Shown here piece by piece: positions 33,254 to 42,086 of a DNA stretch of 64,000 nt (positions are counted from its first letter, which is position 1; every line of letters begins with the position of its first letter). This DNA is from Variovorax sp. PCZ-1 (GTDB lineage: Bacteria > Pseudomonadota > Gammaproteobacteria > Burkholderiales > Burkholderiaceae_C), in contig NZ_JAHCDN010000001.1 in NCBI RefSeq assembly GCF_018413605.1, positions 372,001 to 436,000 of the forward strand, written 5' to 3'. A program made the translations under genes and the position numbers. The notes beneath the pieces were generated by a model that was given only the letters and a program-made list of their open reading frames with translations, was not told the origin of the DNA and did not search any database.

Positions 33254-35020
33254 ATGCATGATAGCCAGAACCCACTATTTGAGACATTGGAGTTTCCCTT
33301 GGCTTCCAACGACAAAAACGCTGCGCACTTCGAGCATTGGCCTGCGCGCCTTCCGCATAGCCTCACGCCACCAGCGGGCTCGCTATGGAACAACTTAGCT
33401 GTGAATGCATTGCGTTACCCAGATAAGCCTGCGCTGCGCTTTTTTGACAATGCAGTGAGCTATGCACAACTGCTATCATATTCAGAGCACTTTGCGCAGG
33501 TCCTATGCCGGCTAGATGCCAAAAAGGGTGAAAGAATTGTCGTTTGCATGCAGAATTGCCCACAGCTGGTGATCTCGCATTTCGCGATCCTGCGCTTGGA
33601 TGCCGTCGTCGTGCCTGTGAACCCGATGAACAAGTTTGAAGAGCTCAAACACTACATCACCGATCCCGATACGCGCATCGTGATCACCTCAGCGGATTTG
33701 GCTTCGGAGTGGGCGGCAGCATCCAATGCCTTGCCGTCAGAGCAGCGCTTAAAGCACCTGATCGTGACGCATATGAGTGATGGCTTTGCAGATACTACAG
33801 GTGCAGATGCAGAGAAAGACATACCAGCAGCTTGGCGCGATTGGCTGCTCACAAAGCACGCTTTGCCAGAAATGCAAGATACGCAAAAGCATGCTTGGGC
33901 GGATGTATTTGCAGCCACATCGACGCAAGTTTTACCACCCGTCACTGCCACGAGCGACGATCTTGCCATGTTGCCTTACACCAGCGGCACAACGGGTTTG
34001 CCCAAGGGTTGTATGCATACGCATGGCTCGCTCATGCACAACGCTGTGGGCAGCATCTTGTGGGGCAATGGCACAGCGCAAAACGTCACGCTCGCTGCCG
34101 TGCCCATGTTTCACATTACTGGAATGGTCAGCCTCATGCATGCGAGCTTGTACGCGGGCGCGACGCTTGTGATCATGCCGCGCTGGGATCGTGATTTGGC
34201 AGGTCGCCTGATCTCACGCCATAAAGTCACGCACTGGACGAACATCCCCACCATGGTGATTGATCTGCTCGCCTCGCCCAGCTTTGATCAATACGACCTC
34301 TCAAGCTTGGTCTATATCGGTGGCGGCGGCGCGGCGATGCCGCAGGCGGTGGCGCAGAGACTGTTAGAGCAGTTTGGCCTGCGCTATGTAGAAGGCTATG
34401 GCCTCACCGAGACCGCAGCACCCAGCCACAGCAACCCCACAGATCGCCCCAAGCAGCAATGCCTAGGCGTGCCCTTCTTGAGCTGTGATTCGCGTGTTGT
34501 GAATCCTGAAACTTTGGAAGAAATGCCTGCAGGTGAGCAAGGTGAAATCGTGATGAGCGGGCCAATGAATTTCAAAGGCTATTGGAAAAATCCTGAGGCC
34601 ACTGCCAAAGCCTTTTTTGAGCGAGATGGCAAAGTGTTTTTCCGCAGTGGTGATTTAGGCAAGGTCGATGAAGAAGGCTATTTCTTCATCACCGATCGCT
34701 TGAAGCGCATGATCAATGCCAGTGGCTTTAAAGTGTGGCCGGCGGAAGTTGAGTCGCTGATGTTCAAGCACCCCGCTATTGCCGAGGCCTGCGTGATCGC
34801 CACGAGTGATGCGTATCGCGGAGAAAGCGTGAAAGCGGTCGTCGTGCTCCGCGCCTCGCACGTAGGGCAAGTGAGCGAGCAAGACATTCTGCAATGGTGC
34901 CGAGACAACATGGCCATCTACAAAGTGCCACGCGTGGTGGAGTTTGTTGTTGCGCTGCCTAAGAGTGGAAGCGGCAAGGTAATGTGGCGTTTGTTGCAGG
35001 AGAAAGAGAAGGCTGTTTAG
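33254..35020 (+). CDS. Long-chain acyl-CoA ligase / AMP-binding enzyme
   Basis: A 588-residue ANL-superfamily enzyme that activates a carboxylic acid as acyl-AMP and acyl-CoA. The P-loop-like motif MLPYTSGTTGLPKGCMHTHG, the GYGLTETA motif, the SGDLGKVDEEGYFFITDRLKRMI block and the C-terminal GSGKVMWR lysine are present, so it should be active. Fatty or aromatic acids are plausible. Residues about 73-91 (LLSYSEHFAQVLCRLDAKK), the first conserved helix after the N-terminal strand, are encoded by an E60 repeat and share EHxAQVLCRxxAKK with the helicase at 60957. Divergent from the Bug receptor gene. Confidence 0.92.
   Translation: MHDSQNPLFETLEFPLASNDKNAAHFEHWPARLPHSLTPPAGSLWNNLAVNALRYPDKPALRFFDNAVSYAQLLSYSEHFAQVLCRLDAKKGERIVVCMQNCPQLVISHFAILRLDAVVVPVNPMNKFEELKHYITDPDTRIVITSADLASEWAAASNALPSEQRLKHLIVTHMSDGFADTTGADAEKDIPAAWRDWLLTKHALPEMQDTQKHAWADVFAATSTQVLPPVTATSDDLAMLPYTSGTTGLPKGCMHTHGSLMHNAVGSILWGNGTAQNVTLAAVPMFHITGMVSLMHASLYAGATLVIMPRWDRDLAGRLISRHKVTHWTNIPTMVIDLLASPSFDQYDLSSLVYIGGGGAAMPQAVAQRLLEQFGLRYVEGYGLTETAAPSHSNPTDRPKQQCLGVPFLSCDSRVVNPETLEEMPAGEQGEIVMSGPMNFKGYWKNPEATAKAFFERDGKVFFRSGDLGKVDEEGYFFITDRLKRMINASGFKVWPAEVESLMFKHPAIAEACVIATSDAYRGESVKAVVVLRASHVGQVSEQDILQWCRDNMAIYKVPRVVEFVVALPKSGSGKVMWRLLQEKEKAV
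33471..33526 (+). repeat. E60 element copy 16, forward, in the acyl-CoA ligase gene
   Basis: TGCTATCATATTCAGAGCAC then TTTGCGCAGGTCCTATGCCG and GCTAGATGCCAAAAAG. Encodes LSYSEHFAQVLCRLDAKK. Confidence 0.85.
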
Positions 35021-35073
35021 CACTTCTTTTTTGATAGCACTCTGCGCAGATTCTATGCCGGCTACCTTTCGAT
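35021..35073 (+). repeat. E60 element copy 17, forward, intergenic
   Basis: Starts at the stop codon of the acyl-CoA ligase gene: CTTCTTTTTTGATAGCACTC then TGCGCAGATTCTATGCCGGC and TACCTTTC. It matches the consensus core perfectly. Confidence 0.9.
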
Positions 35074-35383
35074 TCTGCTTAAATTTTCGTTAATTTATTG
35101 TTTCACGCTACCCGCTCACGTTGGCACGAGGCGTGCGATGTGCTGCGCGACTGTTCACCACGCGCAGTGACATTTGTAGCTCGCGAAAACGGTTTGCATC
35201 ACCACCTGATTAGCGTGCAGTCTCTGTAGCAAGCGCGAATGGAACAGCCCCGCATCCCATCACCCACCTCGCACCCTGCGGCTTGGTGGGTGTTTTGAGA
35301 TTTAATATTGGCGTTGACCGACGCAGACACAGCGGATGCGCGTAGTGTATGTAAGCCCGTTCTCGTTTTTGCCGAACAGTCCG
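35074..35383. other. Gene-free stretch, possible small RNA
   Basis: No convincing reading frame. AT-rich at 35074-35105, then about 150 bp of mixed sequence that ends in a terminator-like hairpin at 35260-35296. A short non-coding transcript ending at that hairpin is possible, but no promoter is clear and I recognise no RNA family. Confidence 0.35.
35268..35297 (+). terminator. Rho-independent-like terminator
   Basis: CACCCACC pairs with GGTGGGTG across a GC-rich loop, followed by TTTT. On the plus strand downstream of the acyl-CoA ligase gene. Confidence 0.6.
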
Positions 35384-35779
35384 TTATGGCTCGGCGGCGC
35401 GAATGAGCTCCTGAATGAAGTCGTCAGAGACTAGAAATGGTTCGACGCAGCCCCGTACGTAGGATACCTTGGCTTCGGCTGACATCCCAGACCACCAATG
35501 CTCTGCAGCGTTACTCCTCAAGTTCGCTTTGATTACACCTAGAACTTCGTTGTCTTGAAGTGATTTGTACCAAAGCTCGGCTGTCGCCGCGCCGCTGCTC
35601 TGGCGATTAAGTTCTAACTGCGCTTCTCGCATTCGCGCGGCCATGCGATGGATAAACGGACTTCCCCAAACGAATGGATCCTCCTCCACAGGTCTGAATT
35701 TTGCATTAAACAGGGCTCGCAGAAGCGCGCTCAACTCCCCAGGGTCTGTGACTTCAAAAAGAGGTGCTGCGGTTGACAT
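35384..35779 (-). CDS. Hypothetical protein, 131 residues
   Basis: Not recognised. A soluble, mostly helical, acidic protein (MSTAAPLFEVTDPGELSALLRALFNAKFRP...), with a Trp-rich middle (ELWYKSLQD, EHWWSGMSAEAKVSYVRGC). No signal peptide, membrane segment or catalytic motif is visible. It is alone in a gene-poor stretch between 35 and 36.3 kb, with no partner within 250 bp on its strand. Codon use looks less biased than in its neighbours, which would fit an accessory gene. Confidence 0.55.
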   Translation of the reverse strand: MSTAAPLFEVTDPGELSALLRALFNAKFRPVEEDPFVWGSPFIHRMAARMREAQLELNRQSSGAATAELWYKSLQDNEVLGVIKANLRSNAAEHWWSGMSAEAKVSYVRGCVEPFLVSDDFIQELIRAAEP

Positions 35780-36071
35780 AAATATTTTTCAATTCCATCC
35801 TAAATCTTATCAGTCGCCTGCCAACTAAGCCGCAGGGCGTGATGGGCGTGGTCTGGTTGGGCGGTGCGGCCATTCGCGCTCACTACATGAGGTGGCCGGC
35901 CAACCAAGGTGGTCACGCAGGCCAAGTTTGAGTGCCAGCAACGCATCTGCGCGAGGTGCAAGCCGACCAGTCAGACCGCGCCCGTCATGTCAGCGTGATC
36001 GGGTCGCGTCAAACGGTCATGTATACAAAAAATCTGAAGGGCAATTCAGGCATGCCCCCGAGCCTTAAAGC
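35780..36071. other. Gene-free stretch with half of a direct repeat pair
   Basis: No reading frame looks real. The end (35978-36003) carries one copy of a 26-bp sequence found again at 36312-36337. The rest may be a decayed gene, but I cannot identify it. Confidence 0.4.
35978..36003 (+). repeat. 26-bp direct repeat, copy 1
   Basis: GCGCCCGTCATG-t-CAG-c-GTGATCGGG. The second copy, 334 bp away in the same direction, differs at two bases. Together they bracket the small membrane protein gene at 36072-36260. Confidence 0.7.
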
Positions 36072-36260
36072 CTAACGCTTATCGCTGTTGTCAAACTTGT
36101 CTCGTGGCATTAAAAACATCGCCACACCCAGCACGATCAATACCACGGGCCACCATACGCGCAATACTTCCAACATACTAAAGTTCAGCCAGCCTAGGTT
36201 GCTCACTAAAAACGCTGCGCCTACCAGGATCAGCACCAACGCTGCAAAGTTGCCTCTCAT
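36072..36260 (-). CDS. Small two-helix membrane protein (DUF5668 / LiaI-LiaF TM type)
   Basis: A 62-residue membrane protein with two hydrophobic helices: residues 5-25 (FAALVLILVGAAFLVSNLGWL) and 34-52 (VWWPVVLIVLGVAMFLMP). The pattern N-L-G-W-L before a W-W-P motif is that of the LiaI/LiaF-like TM domain and DUF5668. The tail is charged (RDKFDNSDKR). The function is unknown; relatives act in envelope stress sensing. It stands alone, flanked by a 26-bp direct repeat. Confidence 0.75.
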   Translation of the reverse strand: MRGNFAALVLILVGAAFLVSNLGWLNFSMLEVLRVWWPVVLIVLGVAMFLMPRDKFDNSDKR

Positions 36261-36311
36261 ATCTGTAGTCCTTCCGGTGTTGTGAGTTGAAGTTGCATTA
36301 TTGCTCAGTCT

Positions 36312-36337
36312 GCGCCCGTCATGCCAGTGTGATCGGG
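36312..36337 (+). repeat. 26-bp direct repeat, copy 2
   Basis: GCGCCCGTCATG-c-CAG-t-GTGATCGGG, matching the copy at 35978 at 24 of 26 positions. Confidence 0.7.
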
Positions 36338-36362
36338 CTGCACTTAACGACCTCGGGCGAAC

Positions 36363-37331
36363 TCAGAGCAAAGTACAGGCGGCCTGAGTGCCTGAGGGCA
36401 GGCTGCGAAGCGGTGGGAGTTGTTCGGCGCAAATCAACTGTGCTTTTGGGCAGCGAGTGCGGAATCGGCAGCCGGAAGGTGGATTCAACGGTGAAGGCAG
36501 ATCGCCTTGCAGTAATTCCAGCTTTTTCACGCGCTCGAGCTTCGGATCAGGCTCAGGGATGGCGGCGAGCAAGGCTTGTGTGTAAGGGTGCTGCGGCTGC
36601 GCGAAGAGCGTGCGCGTATCCGCAAGCTCCACCGCGCGACCAAGATACATCACCATCACGCGGTCACTGATGTGTTTCACTACGGCGAGGTTGTGCGCGA
36701 TGAAGATAAGTGTCAAGCCCATGGATTGCTGCAAATCTTTGAGCAAATTGATGATCTGCGCTTGAATCGACACATCCAGCGCAGAAACCGGTTCGTCGCA
36801 GATGATGAGTTTGGGTTTGAGGATCAGCGCGCGAGCAATGCCGATGCGCTGGCATTGGCCTCCAGAAAATTCATGCGGGTAGCGATTGATCTGCTGCTCA
36901 GACAAGCCCACTTGCTGCATGACTTGCACCACGCGCTCTCTCAGCTCCGCTTGAGGCAGGTGAGGCTCATGGGTGCGCAAGGGCTCAGCAATGAGTTGCA
37001 TCACCGTCATGCGTGGATTGAGAGAGGCCAGTGGATCTTGAAAGATCATTTGAATATCACGACGCACTGAGAGCCAAACGCTCTCGCTCAGTCCTGCCAA
37101 GTCCTGCCCTTGCCAGCGCACATGGCCAGAGGCGACGGGCACGAGACTGAGAATGCCGCGTGCCAGTGTGGATTTGCCGCATCCTGATTCACCGACGATG
37201 CCCAAAGTTTCGCCGGGTTGGAGATCCAAACTCACGCCATCCACAGCGCGCAAAATGTGAGGCGCTGCCCAAGGCCATAGGCTATCGGCGGGCAGTTTGA
37301 ATTCCACCTTGAGATCGCGCACTTCAAGCAT
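36363..37331 (-). CDS. oppF: Oligopeptide ABC transporter ATPase OppF
   Basis: Second ATPase of a peptide importer (322 residues). Walker A is GESGCGKSTLARG, the Q-loop follows (FQDPLASLNPRMT), the ABC signature is FSGGQCQRIGIARAL, Walker B LIICDEPVSALD, and the C-terminal oligopeptide/dipeptide extension ends with a CRFRTRCP...C Fe-S-like cysteine cluster. The start ATG ([14 protein letters not shown]) overlaps the oppD stop by 8 bp (GCCCATGCTTGA), so the two are coupled. Last gene of the operon. Confidence 0.95.
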   Translation of the reverse strand: MLEVRDLKVEFKLPADSLWPWAAPHILRAVDGVSLDLQPGETLGIVGESGCGKSTLARGILSLVPVASGHVRWQGQDLAGLSESVWLSVRRDIQMIFQDPLASLNPRMTVMQLIAEPLRTHEPHLPQAELRERVVQVMQQVGLSEQQINRYPHEFSGGQCQRIGIARALILKPKLIICDEPVSALDVSIQAQIINLLKDLQQSMGLTLIFIAHNLAVVKHISDRVMVMYLGRAVELADTRTLFAQPQHPYTQALLAAIPEPDPKLERVKKLELLQGDLPSPLNPPSGCRFRTRCPKAQLICAEQLPPLRSLPSGTQAACTLL

Positions 37332-38313
37332 GGGCTGCCTCCATGGCATCCAAGGGATGATGGCAGGCGCGCTGCACACCCCTGCCTGGCACGGGGCTAA
37401 TGACGGGCACTTCTTCGAGGCAACGATCACTCGCCCAAGAGCAGCGCGGTGCAAAGGGGCAGGCCTTGAGCTGGCGCGAGGCTTGTGGCGGCGTGCCAGG
37501 GATGGCCACGAGGCGATCTGTTTCATTGCTTTTTAAGCGCGGAATCGCAGCGAGAAGGCCGCGCGTGTAGGGGTGCGTAGGCTTGGCAAAGAGATCATCC
37601 GTGTTGGCATGTTCCATCACCAGGCCGCCATACATCACCATGACCTCATCACACAGCCCCGCCACCACGCCTAAGTCGTGGGTGATCATGATGATGGCCG
37701 TGCCTGTGTCGCGCTGAAGCTCGCGCAGCAGAGCCAAAATTTGAGCTTGCACCGTCACATCTAGTGCAGTCGTAGGCTCGTCTGCAATCAGCAGTTCAGG
37801 CTCGCAGAGCAAGGCCATTGCAATCATCACGCGCTGGCGCATGCCGCCTGAGAATTCATGCGGATAGTGATCCAAGCGACGTGCGGCATCAGGGATTTTC
37901 ACGGCATCCAGCATGCGCAAGGCTTGCGCGCGCGCGGCTTTGCGATCCATCCCCTTGTGAAACTGCAAAACTTCGGTCATTTGCCGCTCTACCTTGAGAT
38001 AGGGGTTGAGCGAGGTCATTGGGTCTTGAAAAATCATGGCGATTCGGTCGCCGCGAATCTGATTGAGCAGAGCTGTATTCATGGCCAGCAGATCATGACC
38101 ATGAAAGAGCACACGACCATGCGCAGTGCCGTTCTGTGCGAGCAAGCCCATCATCGCCAGCACGCTTTGGCTCTTGCCAGAGCCTGATTCGCCCACGATG
38201 CCGAGGGTTTGCCCCTTGCTCAGTGAAAAGTTGATGCCGTTAACGGCATCCACCACACCATCCCCAGTGCGGAACTGGACGCTTAAGTTGTTGACTTGAA
38301 GAATCGCGTTCAT
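37324..38313 (-). CDS. oppD: Oligopeptide ABC transporter ATPase OppD
   Basis: First ATPase of the importer (329 residues). Walker [17 protein letters not shown], the Q-loop [13 protein letters not shown], the signature [15 protein letters not shown], Walker [13 protein letters not shown] and the His-switch MITHDLGVV are complete. The C-terminus has the oligo_HPY extension with [13 protein letters not shown] and CPFAPRCSW...C cysteines. It pairs with OppF as the heterodimeric motor. The gene starts 3 bp after the oppC stop. Confidence 0.95.
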   Translation of the reverse strand: MNAILQVNNLSVQFRTGDGVVDAVNGINFSLSKGQTLGIVGESGSGKSQSVLAMMGLLAQNGTAHGRVLFHGHDLLAMNTALLNQIRGDRIAMIFQDPMTSLNPYLKVERQMTEVLQFHKGMDRKAARAQALRMLDAVKIPDAARRLDHYPHEFSGGMRQRVMIAMALLCEPELLIADEPTTALDVTVQAQILALLRELQRDTGTAIIMITHDLGVVAGLCDEVMVMYGGLVMEHANTDDLFAKPTHPYTRGLLAAIPRLKSNETDRLVAIPGTPPQASRQLKACPFAPRCSWASDRCLEEVPVISPVPGRGVQRACHHPLDAMEAAHA

Positions 38314-38316
38314 GTT

Positions 38317-39237
38317 CTAGCGCCCCTTCGGATCCAGCGCATCGCGCAAGCCATCACCGATGAAGTTCAAGCTATAAAGCGTGATGGACAACAAAATGGC
38401 AGGGCACAGCAGCATCCAAGGCGAAGTCTCCATGAGCTTCGCGCCATCATGGATCAACACGCCCCAGCTCGTCATCGGTTCTTGAATACCCAAGCCGAGA
38501 AACGAGAGAATGGATTCCATGATGATGATGGTCGGGATCAAAATCGTGGTGTAGATCACCACCACGCCGAGCAGATTAGGAATAATGTGGCGAAAGATGA
38601 TGGCGCGCGTAGATACACCAATAACGCGCGCTGCCTCCACATACTCGCGCGAGCGCAGCGAGAGTGTTTGCCCACGCACGATGCGCGCCATGCTCATCCA
38701 AGAGAAGGTGGTGATCACAAAAACCACCAGATAGAACTCACGGCCGAGAATGGTGATGAGCAAAATGGCGATCAGGATGTAAGGAATGGCATACATCAAA
38801 TCAACGATACGCATCATGACGGAATCCGTACGCCCGCCGATGAAGCCGGCTGTCGCGCCCCAGATGATGCCAACAGTGGCAGTAGAGAGCGTGCCCAGCA
38901 GCCCGACCATGAGTGAAATGCGCCCACCCACGAGGCATCGCACCAACAAATCGCGCCCGGATTCATCGGTACCGAAAAGATGCCAGTTCTTCAAGCTCGG
39001 CGGCTGGCTCATGGCATCCCAGTCGGTGCTGTCGTAGGCATGCGGTAGCAGGAAAGGGCCAAACAGGCAAGCCAGCACGATCAGGGACAGCAAGATCACG
39101 CTGACAACAGCAGCCTTGTTGCGCATGAAGCGCAGCCGAGCATCCTGCCAAGGGCTGCGACCTTGCACAGGAGTGACGGAGACCTGCGCCAGCGCGTCGA
39201 TCAGGGCATCGTCTTTTTTGTAGGGATTGAAGGCCAT
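38317..39237 (-). CDS. oppC: Oligopeptide ABC transporter permease OppC
   Basis: Inner-membrane permease (306 residues) with an N-terminal cytoplasmic stretch, first helix near residues 38-60 (AAVVSVILLSLIVLACLFGPF), and five more helices. The permease EAA-type motif is REYVEAARVIGVSTRAIIFRHIIPN, and LSFLGLGIQEPMTSWGVLI is the OppC/DppC hallmark. It forms the channel with OppB, encoded 8 bp upstream. Confidence 0.95.
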   Translation of the reverse strand: MAFNPYKKDDALIDALAQVSVTPVQGRSPWQDARLRFMRNKAAVVSVILLSLIVLACLFGPFLLPHAYDSTDWDAMSQPPSLKNWHLFGTDESGRDLLVRCLVGGRISLMVGLLGTLSTATVGIIWGATAGFIGGRTDSVMMRIVDLMYAIPYILIAILLITILGREFYLVVFVITTFSWMSMARIVRGQTLSLRSREYVEAARVIGVSTRAIIFRHIIPNLLGVVVIYTTILIPTIIIMESILSFLGLGIQEPMTSWGVLIHDGAKLMETSPWMLLCPAILLSITLYSLNFIGDGLRDALDPKGR

Positions 39238-39245
39238 GACGGATT

Positions 39246-40169
39246 TCAGCGATAACGGATTTTGGGATCAAGGAGCGCGTACAGCAGATCCACAATCAGG
39301 TTAAAGAGCACGGCGACAAAGGTGATCAGCACGACCAAACCTAGAACGAGCGTGTAGTCCCGATTGCCTGCGCCATTGACAATAAGCTTGCCCAAGCCGG
39401 GGAGAGAGAAGACCGATTCAGTCACGATGGCCTCTGTCATTACCGCGATAGCGATTGGACCTGCCAACGAGACGACGGGTAGCAGAGCAGGTTTGAGTGC
39501 ATGGCGAAGCACCACAGTGCGCATGGGCAAGCCCTTGGCTCGGGCGGTGCGGATGAAATTGCTGCTGAGCACTTCAATCAAACTTCCACGCATCACGCGC
39601 GCGATCTCGGATACGTTGATCAGCACCAGAAGGCATACAGGCAGGATCATGTATTTCGGGCTGAAATCATTCCATCCGCCTGCTGGCAGCCACTTCAGCC
39701 AGATAGCGAAGACCAAGACCAGCACGGGGCCAACGATGAAAGATGGGAAAGCTTTGCCAATGCTGCCTAGAAGCATCACCAAATAATCCACGAAACTGTT
39801 TTGCCGTAGTGCGGCGATCATGCCCAGACCAATTCCGAGTGTCAGAGAGATCACCATCGCAATGCCACCGATGGTGAGCGATACCGGCAAGGCTTTGGCC
39901 ACGAGTTGATTCACAGTCCAATCTTCGTAGCGGAAGGATGCGCCGAGATCGCCACGCAACAGATTACCGAGGTAATGGAAATACTGCTCATACAGTGGGC
40001 GATCAAGCAGGTATTTCTCGTTGAGTATCTTGAGCATCACATCGGAGACTTTGCGCTCCGAATCAAACGGCCCACCCGGTGTGAAATGCAGCAGGAAATA
40101 GCAGACCGTGATGACGGCGAGCAAGGTCGGAATCGTGACCAACACCCGGCGAAACGCATAAGACCACAT
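39246..40169 (-). CDS. oppB: Oligopeptide ABC transporter permease OppB
   Basis: Inner-membrane permease (307 residues) with six helices. RRVLVTIPTLLAVITVCYFLLHFTPGGPFDSER is the OppB/DppB N-terminal signature and NFIRTARAKGLPMRTVVLRHALKPALLPVVSLAG the EAA loop. The end LLYALLDPKIRYR is typical. An attenuator hairpin separates it from oppA. Confidence 0.95.
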   Translation of the reverse strand: MWSYAFRRVLVTIPTLLAVITVCYFLLHFTPGGPFDSERKVSDVMLKILNEKYLLDRPLYEQYFHYLGNLLRGDLGASFRYEDWTVNQLVAKALPVSLTIGGIAMVISLTLGIGLGMIAALRQNSFVDYLVMLLGSIGKAFPSFIVGPVLVLVFAIWLKWLPAGGWNDFSPKYMILPVCLLVLINVSEIARVMRGSLIEVLSSNFIRTARAKGLPMRTVVLRHALKPALLPVVSLAGPIAIAVMTEAIVTESVFSLPGLGKLIVNGAGNRDYTLVLGLVVLITFVAVLFNLIVDLLYALLDPKIRYR

Positions 40170-40196
40170 ATGAGAAGGCTCGCAAGAGACAAAAAG

Positions 40197-40228
40197 AGCG
40201 ACTGGGTGAAAACTTCAGCCCAGTCGCT
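40197..40228 (-). terminator. Attenuator hairpin between oppA and oppB
   Basis: Perfect ten-base arms AGCGACTGGG and CCCAGTCGCT around a 12-base loop; on the minus strand it is followed by CTTTTTG. It should let oppA be made in excess over the membrane subunits. Confidence 0.75.
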
Positions 40229-40250
40229 GTATCGTGATGTCAGTTTGGCA

Positions 40251-41879
40251 TCAACGCTTGATGATGTAGAGCTCTTTTGTGCGATAGCGATCCATCGCAT
40301 TGGTGTTGGTGATGCCACCTACCCAGCTCTTGACCATGCGCGGACGGGTGTACTGCCACATTGGAATCGTGGGGTACTCTTCCATGATCATGCGTGTGGC
40401 ATCGGTGAGCAGTGTGCGGCGCTTGGCAGGGTCGGTGGCGGCATAGCCTTCATCGATCTTGGCTTGTGCGGCTTTGTTGCAATAGCCTTGCGCGTTTTGA
40501 TCAGAGTCACATTCCACCAGCGTCAGGAAGGTGGAAGCGTCGTTGTAGTCGCCGATCCAAGCATTGCGGGCGATCTGGTAGTCGCGGTCGTTGCGCTTCT
40601 TGATGAGCACTTTGAACTCCATGTTCTCAATATCCATCTCGATGCCAAAGTGTTTCTTCCACTCAGACTGCGCGTACAGTGACAGTCTGCGGTGCAGCTC
40701 GTTGGGGTTGGTGATGAACTTCATTTTGGTGCCTGGTTTCACGCCAGCGGCTTCCATGAGCTTCTTGGCCTCAGTAATCCGGCGCTCCATGGGCCATGCT
40801 GCCCAGTCTGGCTTGGTGGGCTCTGCGCCATTGGTGCCGTTGACCATCATGCTGTAGGCGGGCGTTTTGCCATCGGCCAGAATGCGTTCTGTCATCAGAT
40901 CGCGGTCAATCGCCATGTTCAGCGCCTTGCGTACGCGTACGTCTTTGAACAAAGGATCAGCAATATTCAAGGAGTAGTAATACACGCCGAGAATGCCTTG
41001 ATTGCGCACCTCTTTTGGATACTGCTTGCTCAAGCGTTCAAAGGCGCCTGGTGGCATTTCGTAAGTCATATCCACTTCACCCGATTCCCACATCTTCAGA
41101 TCGGTCTCCATGCTGTCGATGGGAAGGTAGGTGACTTTGGTGACCTGGACATTAGCGCGATCCCAGTAGGTAGGCGATTTCTCTAACACGATCTTGCTGT
41201 TAACAGACCATTCCTTGAGCACGTAAGCGCCATTGCTCACGATATTTCCGGGCTTGGTCCAGTCTTTGCCGTGCTTCTCAATGGAGGCTTTATGAAGGGC
41301 GCCCAGTTGCAGGTTTTGCAGAACATCGGGTAGGAAGGCCGTTGGCTTGGCAGTCTTGATCTCCAGTGTGAACTCGTTGACGGCACGCACACCGAGTTCG
41401 TCGGTTTTTTTCTTGCCTGCAATGATGTCTTTGCCGTTCAAGAGGAAGCCGCCATAGGTGTCAGCATATTTGGATGCTGTGGTGGGATCCACCAAGCGGC
41501 GCATGCCGTAAACGAAATCGGCTGCAGTGAGCTTGTCGCCGTTCGACCATACTGCATTGCGGCGTAAGTTGAAGACCCATGTGGTGGGGTCGGTCTGACG
41601 CCAGCTATCTGCGACGCCGGGTCCAACCTTGCCTGCACCATCAACCGCGGTCAGACCTTCAAACAAATCACGGATGATGTTGTTGGACGGGACACCCTCA
41701 GCCTTGTTGGGATCAAGTGTCTCGGGCTCCGAGCCATTGCCACGCACAAGTTCTTGCTTGGCATCAAGCACCACACCTGCAGGAATGGTGGCTGCCATCA
41801 GTTGGGCGCTGAAGCTCAAAGCTCCGCAAGCGATAGCGCAAGCGAGTGCAGTGCGGCGAATTAGGGTTGTTGATGTCAT
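40251..41879 (-). CDS. oppA: Oligopeptide-binding protein OppA
   Basis: Periplasmic family 5 binding protein (542 residues). A signal peptide (MTSTTLIRRTALACAIACGALSFSAQLMAA) precedes the binding domain, with RGNGSEPETLDPNKAEGVPSNNIIRDLFEGL and the NLRRNAVWSNGDKLTAADFVYGMRRLVDP signature. A clear GAGGAG lies 7 bp upstream of the ATG at 41879. As first gene of oppABCDF it is preceded by a promoter with a strong dyad. Confidence 0.95.
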   Translation of the reverse strand: MTSTTLIRRTALACAIACGALSFSAQLMAATIPAGVVLDAKQELVRGNGSEPETLDPNKAEGVPSNNIIRDLFEGLTAVDGAGKVGPGVADSWRQTDPTTWVFNLRRNAVWSNGDKLTAADFVYGMRRLVDPTTASKYADTYGGFLLNGKDIIAGKKKTDELGVRAVNEFTLEIKTAKPTAFLPDVLQNLQLGALHKASIEKHGKDWTKPGNIVSNGAYVLKEWSVNSKIVLEKSPTYWDRANVQVTKVTYLPIDSMETDLKMWESGEVDMTYEMPPGAFERLSKQYPKEVRNQGILGVYYYSLNIADPLFKDVRVRKALNMAIDRDLMTERILADGKTPAYSMMVNGTNGAEPTKPDWAAWPMERRITEAKKLMEAAGVKPGTKMKFITNPNELHRRLSLYAQSEWKKHFGIEMDIENMEFKVLIKKRNDRDYQIARNAWIGDYNDASTFLTLVECDSDQNAQGYCNKAAQAKIDEGYAATDPAKRRTLLTDATRMIMEEYPTIPMWQYTRPRMVKSWVGGITNTNAMDRYRTKELYIIKR

Positions 41880-41943
41880 ATGGGGCTCCTCACAAATTGA
41901 TACCAATGGCTTTCTCGGATGAATAAATCACCAGAGGGGGGCA

Positions 41944-41989
41944 AGTATAGGTTTCGTAGCAAAAGCCATGCCTAGGGGTAGCCCCTAGG
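41944..41989 (-). promoter_or_regulatory. Predicted oppA promoter with dyad (activator or operator site)
   Basis: On the minus strand TATACT (41944-41949) is a good -10 with no matching -35. A perfect 8-base dyad CCTAGGGG-tag-CCCCTAGG lies at 41971-41989, its centre about 43 bp upstream of the expected start of transcription, a class II activator position. Confidence 0.5.
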
Positions 41990-42086
41990 TTTAATCTGAA
42001 TGATTTCCCGCTTGTCGTTTACGGGACTCTGCTTGCAGCACCAGAGTACCTTTGCGCCAGCTTTTTTGAGTAGAGAAAGGCGTGGG

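Noticed and set aside
35074-35297. Candidate 6S, 4.5S or other known RNA gene
   Set aside because: Only a terminator-like hairpin is visible; I recognise no conserved elements of a known RNA family, so it is listed as an unassigned stretch.
39906-40682. A 258-codon plus-strand frame across oppB and oppA
   Set aside because: It is fully antisense to two clear genes and has no recognisable domain.
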